This document shows positions 1 through 6,092 of a stretch of 8,621 nt of DNA, piece after piece. The translations under genes and the position numbers were made by a program. The DNA lies in contig DJIP01000052.1 of the NCBI GenBank assembly GCA_002433675.1, positions 840 to 9,460 of the forward strand. The letters run 5' to 3'. This DNA comes from Halomonas halophila. Lineage in GTDB: Bacteria; Pseudomonadota; Gammaproteobacteria; Pseudomonadales; Halomonadaceae. Within the stretch, counting starts at the first letter, position 1. Every line of letters begins with the position of its first letter. The notes beneath the pieces were generated by a model. The model did no database searches and was not told the origin of the DNA. It worked only from the letters and a program-made list of their open reading frames with translations.

Positions 1-327
1 GACGGCATCAACGACGCCCCGGCACTGGCCCGGGCCGATATCGGCATCGCCATGGGCGCGGCGGGCAGCGACGTGGCCATCGAGACCGCCGATATCGCGC
101 TGATGAACGACGACCCGGCCAGCCTGCCACGGCTGATCGACCTGGCCCGCGCCACCCGCCGCCTGCTGGTGCAGAACATCGCCCTGGCGCTCGGCATCAA
201 GGCGGTATTCCTGGCCCTGGCCCTGACCGGCCACGCCACTCTGTGGATGGCGGTATTCGCCGACCTGGGCTCGAGCCTGCTGGTTGTCGGCAACGGACTG
301 AGGATACTCAGACAGCGGTTTGATTGA
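1..327 (+). CDS. zntA: Zn2+/Cd2+/Pb2+-exporting P1B-type ATPase, C-terminal part (5' truncated by window)
   Basis: The frame is open from base 1 and gives the last 108 residues of a heavy-metal P-type ATPase, which pumps metal ions out of the cytoplasm using ATP. It opens with DGINDAPAL, the hinge motif of the P domain that binds Mg2+. The last two membrane helices follow: [14 protein letters not shown], then [25 protein letters not shown]. The lysine in GIK (about residue 67 of the visible part) and the aspartate in FADLG 21 residues later have the same spacing as the metal-site Lys and Asp of E. coli ZntA. Copper pumps carry a different motif here, so Zn/Cd/Pb is the better call. The stop TGA (325-327) lies at the very left edge of a duplicated segment. 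The gene converges on the minus-strand genes and has no evident functional link to them. Confidence 0.93.
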   Translation, partial: DGINDAPALARADIGIAMGAAGSDVAIETADIALMNDDPASLPRLIDLARATRRLLVQNIALALGIKAVFLALALTGHATLWMAVFADLGSSLLVVGNGLRILRQRFD

Positions 328-388
328 AGCGCAGTATCCACTTGGCCATCACGCCGTCGTCGATGCGTCCGGCCAGCGAGGCCTGGCC
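325..388. repeat. Direct repeat copy 1 (64 bp), left flank of brnTA island
   Basis: It matches 1105-1168 in the same orientation with two mismatches (329 and 343). Five further bases match after a one-base gap. The two copies are 780 bp apart, start to start, and enclose brnA and brnT. Confidence 0.95.
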
Positions 389-393
389 TGGCG
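325..393 (-). pseudogene. Relic of the amidotransferase gene 3' end (repeat copy 1)
   Basis: Read on the minus strand, bases 388-325 encode [21 protein letters not shown], nearly identical to residues 218-238 of the amidotransferase gene at 1073-1819. There is one amino acid change (E to K) and one silent change. Just before it, a one-base deletion (389 against 1169-1170) breaks the frame, and homology fades beyond about 393. After the F, the relic frame reads NQTAV and stops at 308-310, inside the ATPase gene. It is therefore a gene fragment, not a gene. Either it is the original 3' end of the amidotransferase gene, displaced by insertion of the toxin-antitoxin module, or a copy brought in with that module. 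Confidence 0.8.
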
Positions 394-413
394 CGTTCGC
401 CAGCTATTTGGCG
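388..413. other. Two overlapping inverted repeats at the island's left junction
   Basis: CTGGCG-CGTT-CGCCAG (388-403) is a perfect 6-bp stem with a 4-base loop. Its right arm pairs alternatively with TGGCG at 409-413. The structure lies where homology to the amidotransferase gene ends and brnA begins downstream. It has no T-run on either strand, so it is a poor intrinsic terminator for zntA or brnTA. It could be a recombination scar or an mRNA 3'-end stem. Confidence 0.45.
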
Positions 414-421
414 GCCAGACC

Positions 422-691
422 TCAATCGCTACCATGTTCTCGAATATATTGTTTCAGGGCTTGGTCGATGCGGCGCTGCCAGCCATCACCGCCCTGCTTG
501 AAGTGGTCAATGACGTCCCGAGACAGACGGATCGACGTCTTCACCTTTGTCGGCGTTCGTTGCGCCCCCCGCTGCCCGATGGCCCGTTTGAGGTTTGCAG
601 GCAACACCTCATCCATGGGGCGCATACGTTCGATATCCTCATCGATGAGTTCCCTGACCTCACCTGTCCTGTCCGTGAGTCGCCTTGTCAT
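422..691 (-). CDS. brnA: BrnA-family antitoxin
   Basis: This is an 89-residue antitoxin of the BrnT/BrnA type II system. Known family members bind and neutralise the BrnT ribonuclease toxin through an N-terminal region, and autorepress the operon through a C-terminal DNA-binding part. The N-terminal half is charged (ELIDEDIERMRPMDEVLP). The C-terminal half carries the family signature KVKTSIRLSRDVIDHF then WQRRIDQALKQYI, a short strand followed by helices, at residues 49-83. The start at 689-691 has a GGGAGG ribosome site 9 bases upstream, inside brnT. The first 32 bases overlap the end of brnT, which suggests translational coupling, and the toxin-first order is the normal one for this family. 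Length is normal and no key part seems missing. Confidence 0.9.
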   Translation of the reverse strand: MTRRLTDRTGEVRELIDEDIERMRPMDEVLPANLKRAIGQRGAQRTPTKVKTSIRLSRDVIDHFKQGGDGWQRRIDQALKQYIREHGSD

Positions 692-944
692 AGCGCCGCA
701 CCTCCCGAGCGTTGGCCTTTCTCAAGCTGATGACGCGAATTCCACCTTCAATCGGCGTGAAACACACCACGTGGGCCCGCTGACCGATCATCCCGATGGC
801 AACAAACCGACGCTCCGGGTAATCGTTGCGCCTGTCCTCGGTCAGTAGCGCCCCTTCCCAATCGAAATGAGACTCCTCGCTGAAGGGCAGGCCGCGCTCT
901 CTGGCATTCCAAGCGCTCTTCCCCGGATCGAAGTCGATGATCAT
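660..944 (-). CDS. brnT: BrnT-family toxin (RelE-like ribonuclease)
   Basis: This 94-residue protein matches the BrnT toxin family, RelE-fold ribonucleases that stop translation until neutralised by BrnA. Visible family features are the N-terminal MIIDFDPGKSAWNARERGLPF, the central DWEGALL and YPERRFVAIG segments, and the C-terminal VISLRKANAREVRRYD (residues 71-86). The start at 942-944 gives the expected family N-terminus, but no clear ribosome-binding site precedes it, which would keep toxin output low. It is followed by brnA with a 32-bp overlap. The pair and its upstream region are visibly more AT-rich than the surrounding operon, in keeping with horizontal acquisition. It follows the catabolic operon on the same strand but has its own AT-rich upstream region and is probably transcribed separately. 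Confidence 0.9.
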   Translation of the reverse strand: MIIDFDPGKSAWNARERGLPFSEESHFDWEGALLTEDRRNDYPERRFVAIGMIGQRAHVVCFTPIEGGIRVISLRKANAREVRRYDKATHGQDR

Positions 945-990
945 GCTTTAAATGTATGGACAAAAAAAGGACAAGAAGGTTCGTTCTCCC
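945..990 (-). promoter_or_regulatory. Putative brnTA promoter/operator region
   Basis: The 128 bases between brnT and the amidotransferase gene are AT-rich next to brnT. On the plus strand GGACAA occurs at 958-963 and again at 969-974, an 11-bp period (one helical turn). On the minus strand this reads TTGTCC twice, followed by TACATTTAAA just before the start codon, a possible -10 element. BrnA homologues autorepress their operon, so the paired hexamers are a candidate operator. No convincing -35 is seen at ideal spacing. Confidence 0.35.
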
Positions 991-1072
991 ACAACGCACT
1001 CGTTGCCGAAACTAATGCTTGCCAGGTGCCTTGGCTGCCACCACCAAATAATGGCCTCCATCTTGCGTCTCG

Positions 1073-1819
1073 TCACCCCTCCCTGACCGCCATCGCCTCG
1101 CGCATGAAACGCAGTATCCACTCGGCCATCACGCCGTCGTCGATGCGTCCGGCCAGCGAGGCCTGGCCCTGGCGTACCCGCTCCTCGCCGACCAGGCCCT
1201 GGCGCAGGTGCATCAGGTCGCGGGAGTAGTCGGGGCGAAACTCGGGGTGGCCCTGGACGCCGAGAAAGCAGCGGCCGACGCGGATCAGGTAGTGGGGGCA
1301 GAAGCCGCTGCCGCCCAGGGTCGAGGCGCCTTCGGGCAGGGTCTCGACCTGATCCTGATGGCTGACCAGCAAATCGAGGTCATTCTGCCAGGGGGTCATC
1401 CAGGGCTCGCGCTCGCCCACCCGGTTGTTGGAAAGCCCCACGCCCCAGCCCTTGGGACTCTTGATCACCTCGCCGCCCAACGCCTTGACGATCAACTGGT
1501 GACCGAAGCACACCCCCACCAGCGGCTTCTCGGCGCGATAGAGCGCACGCACGAAGTCCTCGAGCCGGGCGATCCAGGCGTGGCCGTCGTTGACCCCGAA
1601 CTTCGAGCCGGTGGTCAGCCAGGCATCCACGGCCTCGACGTCATCGGGAATCTCGCCGTCCAGGCAACGGTAGACCTGCCACTCGAGGCTGACCCCCAGG
1701 GAAAAGGCCGCCGGCGCCAGCAGCGCCTCGAACATGGCCGGGTAGTTGCCGTGGACGTCGATCAGCTCCGGCGCCACGTCGTCGCACTGCAGTAGACCGA
1801 TTTGCATGATGTTCTCCAT
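1073..1819 (-). CDS. Class I glutamine amidotransferase-type gamma-glutamyl hydrolase (PuuD-like role)
   Basis: This 248-residue single-domain class I glutamine amidotransferase fold protein has the full triad: Cys104 in the nucleophile elbow VGVCFGHQ, and His191 and Glu193 in GVQGHPEF. There is no ATP pyrophosphatase domain, so it is not GMP synthase despite a similar domain. In this operon it most plausibly hydrolyses a gamma-glutamyl amide, releasing glutamate and an amino acid, as PuuD does in putrescine breakdown. That role is inferred from neighbours. The start at 1817-1819 is chosen for the AAGGGAG ribosome site 8 bases upstream; a start at 1805-1807 (MQIGLLQCDD) is nearly as good. An upstream ATG at 1883-1885 has no ribosome site. 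The last 10 codons lie beyond a 64-bp block duplicated at 325-388, so the present C-terminus may be secondarily acquired. Confidence 0.85.
   Translation of the reverse strand: MENIMQIGLLQCDDVAPELIDVHGNYPAMFEALLAPAAFSLGVSLEWQVYRCLDGEIPDDVEAVDAWLTTGSKFGVNDGHAWIARLEDFVRALYRAEKPLVGVCFGHQLIVKALGGEVIKSPKGWGVGLSNNRVGEREPWMTPWQNDLDLLVSHQDQVETLPEGASTLGGSGFCPHYLIRVGRCFLGVQGHPEFRPDYSRDLMHLRQGLVGEERVRQGQASLAGRIDDGVMAEWILRFMREAMAVREG
1105..1168. repeat. Direct repeat copy 2 (64 bp), inside the amidotransferase 3' end
   Basis: This copy encodes residues 218-239 of the amidotransferase, in frame and intact. It matches 325-388 at 62 of 64 positions. The remaining 29 bases to the gene's stop have no counterpart beside copy 1. 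Confidence 0.95.
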
Positions 1820-1903
1820 CACCAGTACTCCCTTGACGCTGGCCGGCCACCTTGCCAGAGACGACCCGGGCGCCGCCAGGGCCATGTCATCGGCCGGGGC
1901 CGG

Positions 1904-1939
1904 GCGCTATACCAAGCGCTATGCCAAGCGCTATAGCCG
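1904..1939. repeat. Three tandem 12-bp repeats upstream of the amidotransferase gene
   Basis: The units are GCGCTATACCAA (1904-1915), GCGCTATGCCAA (1916-1927) and the more diverged GCGCTATAGCCG (1928-1939). On the minus strand they read as repeated TTGGYATAGCGC cores. The third unit covers the stop codon of the alcohol dehydrogenase gene; the other two lie in the 111-bp gap before the amidotransferase. They could be a small minisatellite or a protein-binding array. Confidence 0.8.
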
Positions 1940-3109
1940 GCCCTGCTGAGCCGCCAGGAAGATGCGTTGATAGTCCTCGGCCGTAAAGGCGATGGGATTG
2001 CTTGCCGCGGACGGGTCGACCACCGCCATCTCGCCGATCTTCACCGCCTCGGCGTCATCGATGCCGATGGCCCCCAGGTCGTGGGGGATAGCGAGCCGCT
2101 CGCGCAGCTCGAGCACCCAGTCGATGGCGCTTGAGGTGCCCGGCTGGCGGATATCGAGATAGCGACACAGGCGCACCATGGGCTCGCCGATGGCGCGCTC
2201 GTTGGCCTTGAGCACATAGGGCATCAGGATGGCGTTCAAGGTGCCATGGTGGGCGTCGTACAGCGCCCCCAGCGGATGGGCCAGGGCATGCATGGCGCCG
2301 AGCCCCCGCTGGAAGGCGGTGGCGCCCATGCTCGATGCCACCAGCATGTTGAGCCGGGCCTCCAGGTCGTCACCATGGGCGTAGGCACGGGGCAGATAGT
2401 CACGGACCCGGCGCATGCCCTCCACCGCGATGCCCTCGGCCATGGGGTGATAGCCCGGCGCGCACCAGGCCTCCAGACAGTGGGACAAGGCGTCCATTCC
2501 GGTGGCGGCAGTGACCGCAGGGGGCAGGCCCACGGTCAGGGTCGGGTCCAGGATCACCCGGGCCGGCACCATGCTGGGGTGGAAGATGATGCGCTTGACC
2601 CGCTCGGCCTCATCGGTGATCACCGAGGCGCGTCCCACCTCCGACCCGGTGCCGGCGGTGGTCGGCACCGCCACCAGCGGCACAATGGCGTCACCGTCGG
2701 CGTTCTTCCAGTTATCGCCGACGTCCTCCAGTGACCACAGCGACAGGCCGTCGCGCTGATTGGCCATCAGCGCCACCGCCTTGGCCGCGTCGAGCCCGGA
2801 GCCACCGCCGAAGGCGATCACGCCATCGTGCTCCCCCTGGCGGAAGGCATCGACGCCGGCGATGACATTGGCACCGGTGGGGTTGCCCTTGATCTCGGCA
2901 AACAGGCCCGCCCTGAGCCCTTCGCTGGCGCAGTGATCGAGCACCTCGCGCACCATCGGCAGCACCGCGAGCCCCGGATCGGTGATCAACAGTGGCGCCG
3001 TCATGCCAAGCTCTCGACACTGGGCCGGCAGGTCACGAATCCGACCGGCGCCGGTGAGGATGGCCGAGGGGTAGTTCCAGCTGGTGGTGTAGCGGCTGAT
3101 ATCGCTCAT
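1931..3109 (-). CDS. Iron-containing (group III) alcohol dehydrogenase
   Basis: This 392-residue protein has the normal length for the metal-dependent FucO/EutG/DhaT family, NAD-linked enzymes that interconvert alcohols and aldehydes. The nucleotide-binding loop GGGSGLDAAK is at 101-110, followed by PTTAGTGSEVGRASVI (149-164). Metal ligands match the FucO pattern: Asp206 and His210 in GMDALSHCLEAW, then His274 and His288 in the block from MHALAHPLGALY to HHG (spacing D+4, then H+14). The start overlaps no gene; it lies 7 bases after the aldehyde dehydrogenase stop, and the ribosome site GAGG includes that stop, so the two are probably coupled. In this operon it occupies the place of the Puu amine oxidase and would oxidise the hydroxyl of a gamma-glutamylated amino alcohol. 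The substrate is inferred, and direct action on a free alcohol is possible. Confidence 0.9.
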   Translation of the reverse strand: MSDISRYTTSWNYPSAILTGAGRIRDLPAQCRELGMTAPLLITDPGLAVLPMVREVLDHCASEGLRAGLFAEIKGNPTGANVIAGVDAFRQGEHDGVIAFGGGSGLDAAKAVALMANQRDGLSLWSLEDVGDNWKNADGDAIVPLVAVPTTAGTGSEVGRASVITDEAERVKRIIFHPSMVPARVILDPTLTVGLPPAVTAATGMDALSHCLEAWCAPGYHPMAEGIAVEGMRRVRDYLPRAYAHGDDLEARLNMLVASSMGATAFQRGLGAMHALAHPLGALYDAHHGTLNAILMPYVLKANERAIGEPMVRLCRYLDIRQPGTSSAIDWVLELRERLAIPHDLGAIGIDDAEAVKIGEMAVVDPSAASNPIAFTAEDYQRIFLAAQQGRL

Positions 3110-3116
3110 GGTTGCC

Positions 3117-4502
3117 TCAGGCGTGTTTCAGGTGGAAGGACTTGGGCCGGGTCAGGCTGTCGAAGCCGAGCCGCGACAGCGAGCAGCCGCGCCCAGAGTG
3201 CTTGACGCCGGTCCATGCCAGCTCCGGGTCCAGATAGTCGCAGCGATTGACGAAGGCGGTGCCCACCTGAAGCCGCGCGGCCAGCGCTTCGCCGGTGGCC
3301 AGGTCGCGGGTAAAGATCGCCCCGGTCAGGCCGAACTCGGAGTCGTTCATCAAGGCAATGGCCTCGTCATCGCCGTCCACCGCCATCACCCCGACCACTG
3401 GGCCGAAGCTCTCCTCGCGCATCACCGCCATGCTGTGGTCAACCCCGGTCAACAGCTGCGGCGCCAGATAGGCGCTGCCGGGGCGCGACAACGGATAGTC
3501 GCCGGGGTCGATCCAGGCGCGGGCGCCGGCGGCCACCGCGGCCTCCACCTGGCCCCGTACGAAGTCGGCAGCGGCGGGCTTGACCACCGGCCCCAGGCTG
3601 GTAGACGGGTCACAGGGGTTGCCGAGCCTGAGCTGCTTGAGCCAGGCCACCGCCCTTTCGACGAAGTCATCGAAGATGGCGCGCTCGACGTAGATGCGCT
3701 CGATGCCGCAGCAGCTCTGGCCGGAGTTGAAGAAGGCCCCATCCATCACCCCTTCCACCGCGCTGTCCAGGTCGACGTCGGCACGCACATAGGCGGCGTC
3801 CTTGCCGCCGAGTTCCAGCGCCGTGGCGATAAAGCGCCCGGCAGTGGCGGCTTCGACGGTGCGACCGCCGCCCACCGAACCGGTGAACGACACATGGTCG
3901 ATGCGCGGGTCACCCATCAGGGCCTCGGTGGCCTGGTGGCTCAGATGCAGATACTGGAACACCCCCTCGGGGATGCCCGCCTCTCGGGCGGCCTCGACCA
4001 TGCGCTCGGCACACAGCGGGGTCTGGGCGGAGTGCTTGAGGATCACCGCATTGCCGGCGAGGATCGCCGGCACCACGGCGTTCACCGCGGTCATGTAGGG
4101 GAAGTTCCAGGGCGCGACGATCAGCGAGACACCCAGCGCCTCGCGGCGAATATAGCGGGTGAAGCCGGGCTTGTCGGCCAGCCGCAGCGGCGCGAGCGCC
4201 TCAGGCGCCATGGCGATCATCGCCCGGGCGCGCTCCTCGAAGCCGCCGATTTCCCCACCGCCCTGAGAAATGGGCCGGCCCATCTGCCAGCACAGCTCCT
4301 CGGCGTGCTGATCGCGCCGGGCGACGAAGGCGTCGGCCATCGCGCTGCACAGGCGGCAGCGCTCGGCGACATCACGCTCGCGCCAGTCGCGCTGGGCCTC
4401 GACCGCGCGGGCCAGGGCCTTTTCGATCTCGGCCGCACCGGCCTGCTCGCGCTCCACGTACACCGAACCGTCCACCGGCGATATCGTCTGTTGAATGGCC
4501 AT
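3117..4502 (-). CDS. NAD(P)-dependent aldehyde dehydrogenase (Sad/YneI-like)
   Basis: This is a 461-residue aldehyde dehydrogenase superfamily member. Catalytic parts are Asn133 in APWNFPY, Glu230 in LELGGKD and Cys264 in NSGQSCCG; the 34-residue Glu-to-Cys spacing is that of the family. Length and the cofactor-loop sequence ILKHSAQTP resemble the E. coli succinate-semialdehyde dehydrogenase Sad/YneI more than the longer PuuC. The Glu that usually follows KPS, and favours NAD, is replaced here by Ala159, so NADP use is possible. In the operon it would oxidise the gamma-glutamylated aldehyde made by the alcohol dehydrogenase to the acid. The start at 4500-4502 is preceded by GAGAGAACTGC, a modest ribosome site that sits in a duplicated leader (4502-4627). 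No truncation is seen. Confidence 0.92.
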   Translation of the reverse strand: MAIQQTISPVDGSVYVEREQAGAAEIEKALARAVEAQRDWRERDVAERCRLCSAMADAFVARRDQHAEELCWQMGRPISQGGGEIGGFEERARAMIAMAPEALAPLRLADKPGFTRYIRREALGVSLIVAPWNFPYMTAVNAVVPAILAGNAVILKHSAQTPLCAERMVEAAREAGIPEGVFQYLHLSHQATEALMGDPRIDHVSFTGSVGGGRTVEAATAGRFIATALELGGKDAAYVRADVDLDSAVEGVMDGAFFNSGQSCCGIERIYVERAIFDDFVERAVAWLKQLRLGNPCDPSTSLGPVVKPAAADFVRGQVEAAVAAGARAWIDPGDYPLSRPGSAYLAPQLLTGVDHSMAVMREESFGPVVGVMAVDGDDEAIALMNDSEFGLTGAIFTRDLATGEALAARLQVGTAFVNRCDYLDPELAWTGVKHSGRGCSLSRLGFDSLTRPKSFHLKHA

Positions 4503-4627
4503 GCAGTTCTCTCGTCTGTCGGGTGACGGGATGCCGGGATGCCGAGCATCCGCGTCAGATGATCTCGATGCCGTTCTCTCGTCCGTCGATCGGCATGATG
4601 TCGGGCATCTGCATCAGATGATCTCGA
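4502..4627. repeat. Degenerate tandem duplication between ligase and aldehyde dehydrogenase genes
   Basis: Unit A (4502-4568, 67 bp) and unit B (4569-4627, 59 bp) align over 59 positions with 47 identities. The 8-bp length difference is exactly one extra copy of CGGGATGC, present twice in unit A (4527-4542). On the minus strand each unit starts with the last codons of the ligase (E-I-I-stop) and ends with a GAGAGAAC ribosome-like site. Only unit A ends in the working ATG; unit B reads ATC there. Confidence 0.85.
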
Positions 4628-5993
4628 AGTAACGGTCGAGCTCCCAGTCGGTGATATGCCGACGGAATTCGCGCTCCTCCCATTCCCGGGTGGCGGCAAA
4701 GTGCTCGACGAAGTCGTCGCCGAAAAGCTCGCGCGCAGGCGTCGACGCCTTGAGTCGCTGGGCCGCCTCCCACAGGGTTCGCGGCAGTGCCTGGTGCTCG
4801 GGATGGTCGAGCTCGTAGGCGTTGCCGGTGACCGCGGTATCGGGCTCGAGTCCCTGCTCGATGCCATAAAGGCCGGCACCGATGGCGGCGGCCAGCGCCA
4901 GGTAGGGGTTGGCGTCGGCGCTGCCGAGCCGGTATTCGACCCGCTGGGACTTGGCGCTGCCGGGGATGACCCGCAGGGCGGTGGTGCGATTCTCGACGCC
5001 CCAGGTGGCGTCCGTCGGTGCCCAGAAGCCGGGAATCAGCCGGGTGTAGCTGTTGATGGTGGGGGCGAACATGGCCAGCAGCTCCGGCATCAGCCGCTGC
5101 TGTCCGGCCACAAAGTGGCGCTGGATGGCGCTCATGGAGTGCTCGGCGTCAGCGTCGTAGAAGGCCGACTCGCCGCTCTCGAGGTGTTTCATCGACAGGT
5201 GGATATGGCCGCTCTGGCCGGGATAGTCCGGCGACCACTTGGCCATGAAGGTGGCCATCAGGCCGCGCCGCTGGGCCCACACCTTGGTGAAGGTCTTGAA
5301 CAGCGCCGCCTTGTCGCCGGCGGCCAGCGCCTCGTCGACGCCGATGGCGGCCTCGAGCACACCGGGGCCGGTCTCGGTGTGCAGCCCCTCGATGGGAAAG
5401 TCCATGCGCTGGGACAGCTCCAGCAGCTCGTGGTAGAGCTCGGCGTGGACCGAACTCCTGAGCATGGAGTAGCCCATCATGTCCGGAGTCAGCGGGCGCA
5501 GGTTGCGAAAGCCCTTATCGCGCACCGATTCCGGCGTCTCCTGGAACATGAAGAATTCGTACTCCAGCGAGCCGTGCACCGAGAAGCCCATCTCGGCCGC
5601 CCGGCCCAATACCCGCCGCAGCAGGCCACGCGGACAGATCGCCTCGGCCCGCTCGGTGAATTCGGCCATGAACAGCAGCATGTCACCCTCGAAGGGTACC
5701 TCGCGACAGCTCTCCGGCAGCACGCGCAGCTGGGCATCGGGATAGCCGGTGTGCCAGCCGGTGTAGCGCGTGTTGTCGTAAAGCTCGTCCTTGCTGTCCC
5801 AGCCCAGCACCACATCGCAGAAGGCGAAGCCACCGTCCAGGGCGGCAAAGAACTTGTCGCGGTGCATGTACTTGCCGACCATCACCCCGTCCAGATCAAG
5901 AAAGCCGATCTTGACGTGGGAGAGGTTGCGCGCCTCGACCACCCGGCGGGCGTCATCCGCCGTGCGCACGTCCCTGGGATTGAGTCCTGACAT
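4614..5993 (-). CDS. Glutamine synthetase-family gamma-glutamyl ligase (PuuA/GlnA-like)
   Basis: This 459-residue enzyme has a full glutamine synthetase fold and would join the gamma-carboxyl of glutamate to an amine at the cost of ATP. Metal and substrate residues are in place: Glu144 and Glu146 in SLEYEFF, Glu207 and Glu214 in TETGPGVLEAA, His263 in SGHIHLS, Arg318 in SYTRLIPG, Arg336 in ENRTTALR, Glu353 and Arg355 in RVEYRLGSADANPY. The Glu that in true glutamine synthetase binds ammonium (PGYEAP) is Trp324 here (PGFWAP), and the N-terminal DGSS loop is missing, as in ligases acting on organic amines (PuuA, GlnA3/GlnA4, IpuC types). The start is well supported by GAGGAGG 7 bases upstream. 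It is followed by genes for oxidation and deglutamylation, so it probably performs the first pathway step. The acceptor amine is unknown. Confidence 0.9.
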   Translation of the reverse strand: MSGLNPRDVRTADDARRVVEARNLSHVKIGFLDLDGVMVGKYMHRDKFFAALDGGFAFCDVVLGWDSKDELYDNTRYTGWHTGYPDAQLRVLPESCREVPFEGDMLLFMAEFTERAEAICPRGLLRRVLGRAAEMGFSVHGSLEYEFFMFQETPESVRDKGFRNLRPLTPDMMGYSMLRSSVHAELYHELLELSQRMDFPIEGLHTETGPGVLEAAIGVDEALAAGDKAALFKTFTKVWAQRRGLMATFMAKWSPDYPGQSGHIHLSMKHLESGESAFYDADAEHSMSAIQRHFVAGQQRLMPELLAMFAPTINSYTRLIPGFWAPTDATWGVENRTTALRVIPGSAKSQRVEYRLGSADANPYLALAAAIGAGLYGIEQGLEPDTAVTGNAYELDHPEHQALPRTLWEAAQRLKASTPARELFGDDFVEHFAATREWEEREFRRHITDWELDRYFEII

Positions 5994-6029
5994 CGATCAC
6001 CCTCCTCATGGGCGAAGGAACAAGGGCGA

Positions 6030-6067
6030 AGAAACAACGGGCCGACCTTGCCTGCCGGGCCGGCCCG
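6030..6067 (-). terminator. Possible intrinsic attenuator between dctP and the ligase gene
   Basis: On the minus strand CGGGCCG (6067-6061) can pair with CGGCCCG (6044-6038) across a 16-base loop, followed by TTGTTTCTTC. The T-tract is imperfect and the loop is rather long, so partial termination is the most that can be claimed. It would make the binding protein transcript more abundant than that of the enzymes, as is common for periplasmic receptors. Confidence 0.35.
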
Positions 6068-6092
6068 CAACGCCCGATATCTACCGTGAGTG

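Noticed and set aside
325..1174. brnTA as an integron cassette or insertion sequence
   Set aside because: I found no attC-type core pair (RYYYAAC/GTTRRRY) at the boundaries, no transposase, and no terminal inverted repeats; 64 bp is also too long for a normal target-site duplication.
1073..1819. GMP synthase (GuaA)
   Set aside because: Only the amidotransferase domain is present, with no ATP pyrophosphatase or dimerisation domain.
1820..1885. Upstream start extending the amidotransferase by 22 residues
   Set aside because: No ribosome site precedes the ATG at 1885 and the extra residues precede the family's N-terminal strand; AAGGGAG supports 1819.
3108..4526. Long plus-strand open frame (472 codons) opposite the aldehyde dehydrogenase
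   Set aside because: It is a GC-driven shadow with Gly/His/Arg-rich, domain-free translation; the minus-strand frame carries all catalytic motifs.
4656..5990. Long plus-strand open frame (444 codons) opposite the ligase
   Set aside because: Same reason: low-complexity translation with no family resemblance, while the opposite strand encodes a complete glutamine synthetase-like enzyme.
4614..5993. Housekeeping glutamine synthetase (GlnA)
   Set aside because: The ammonium-site Glu and DGSS loop are missing, and the gene sits in a catabolic operon rather than next to ntrBC.
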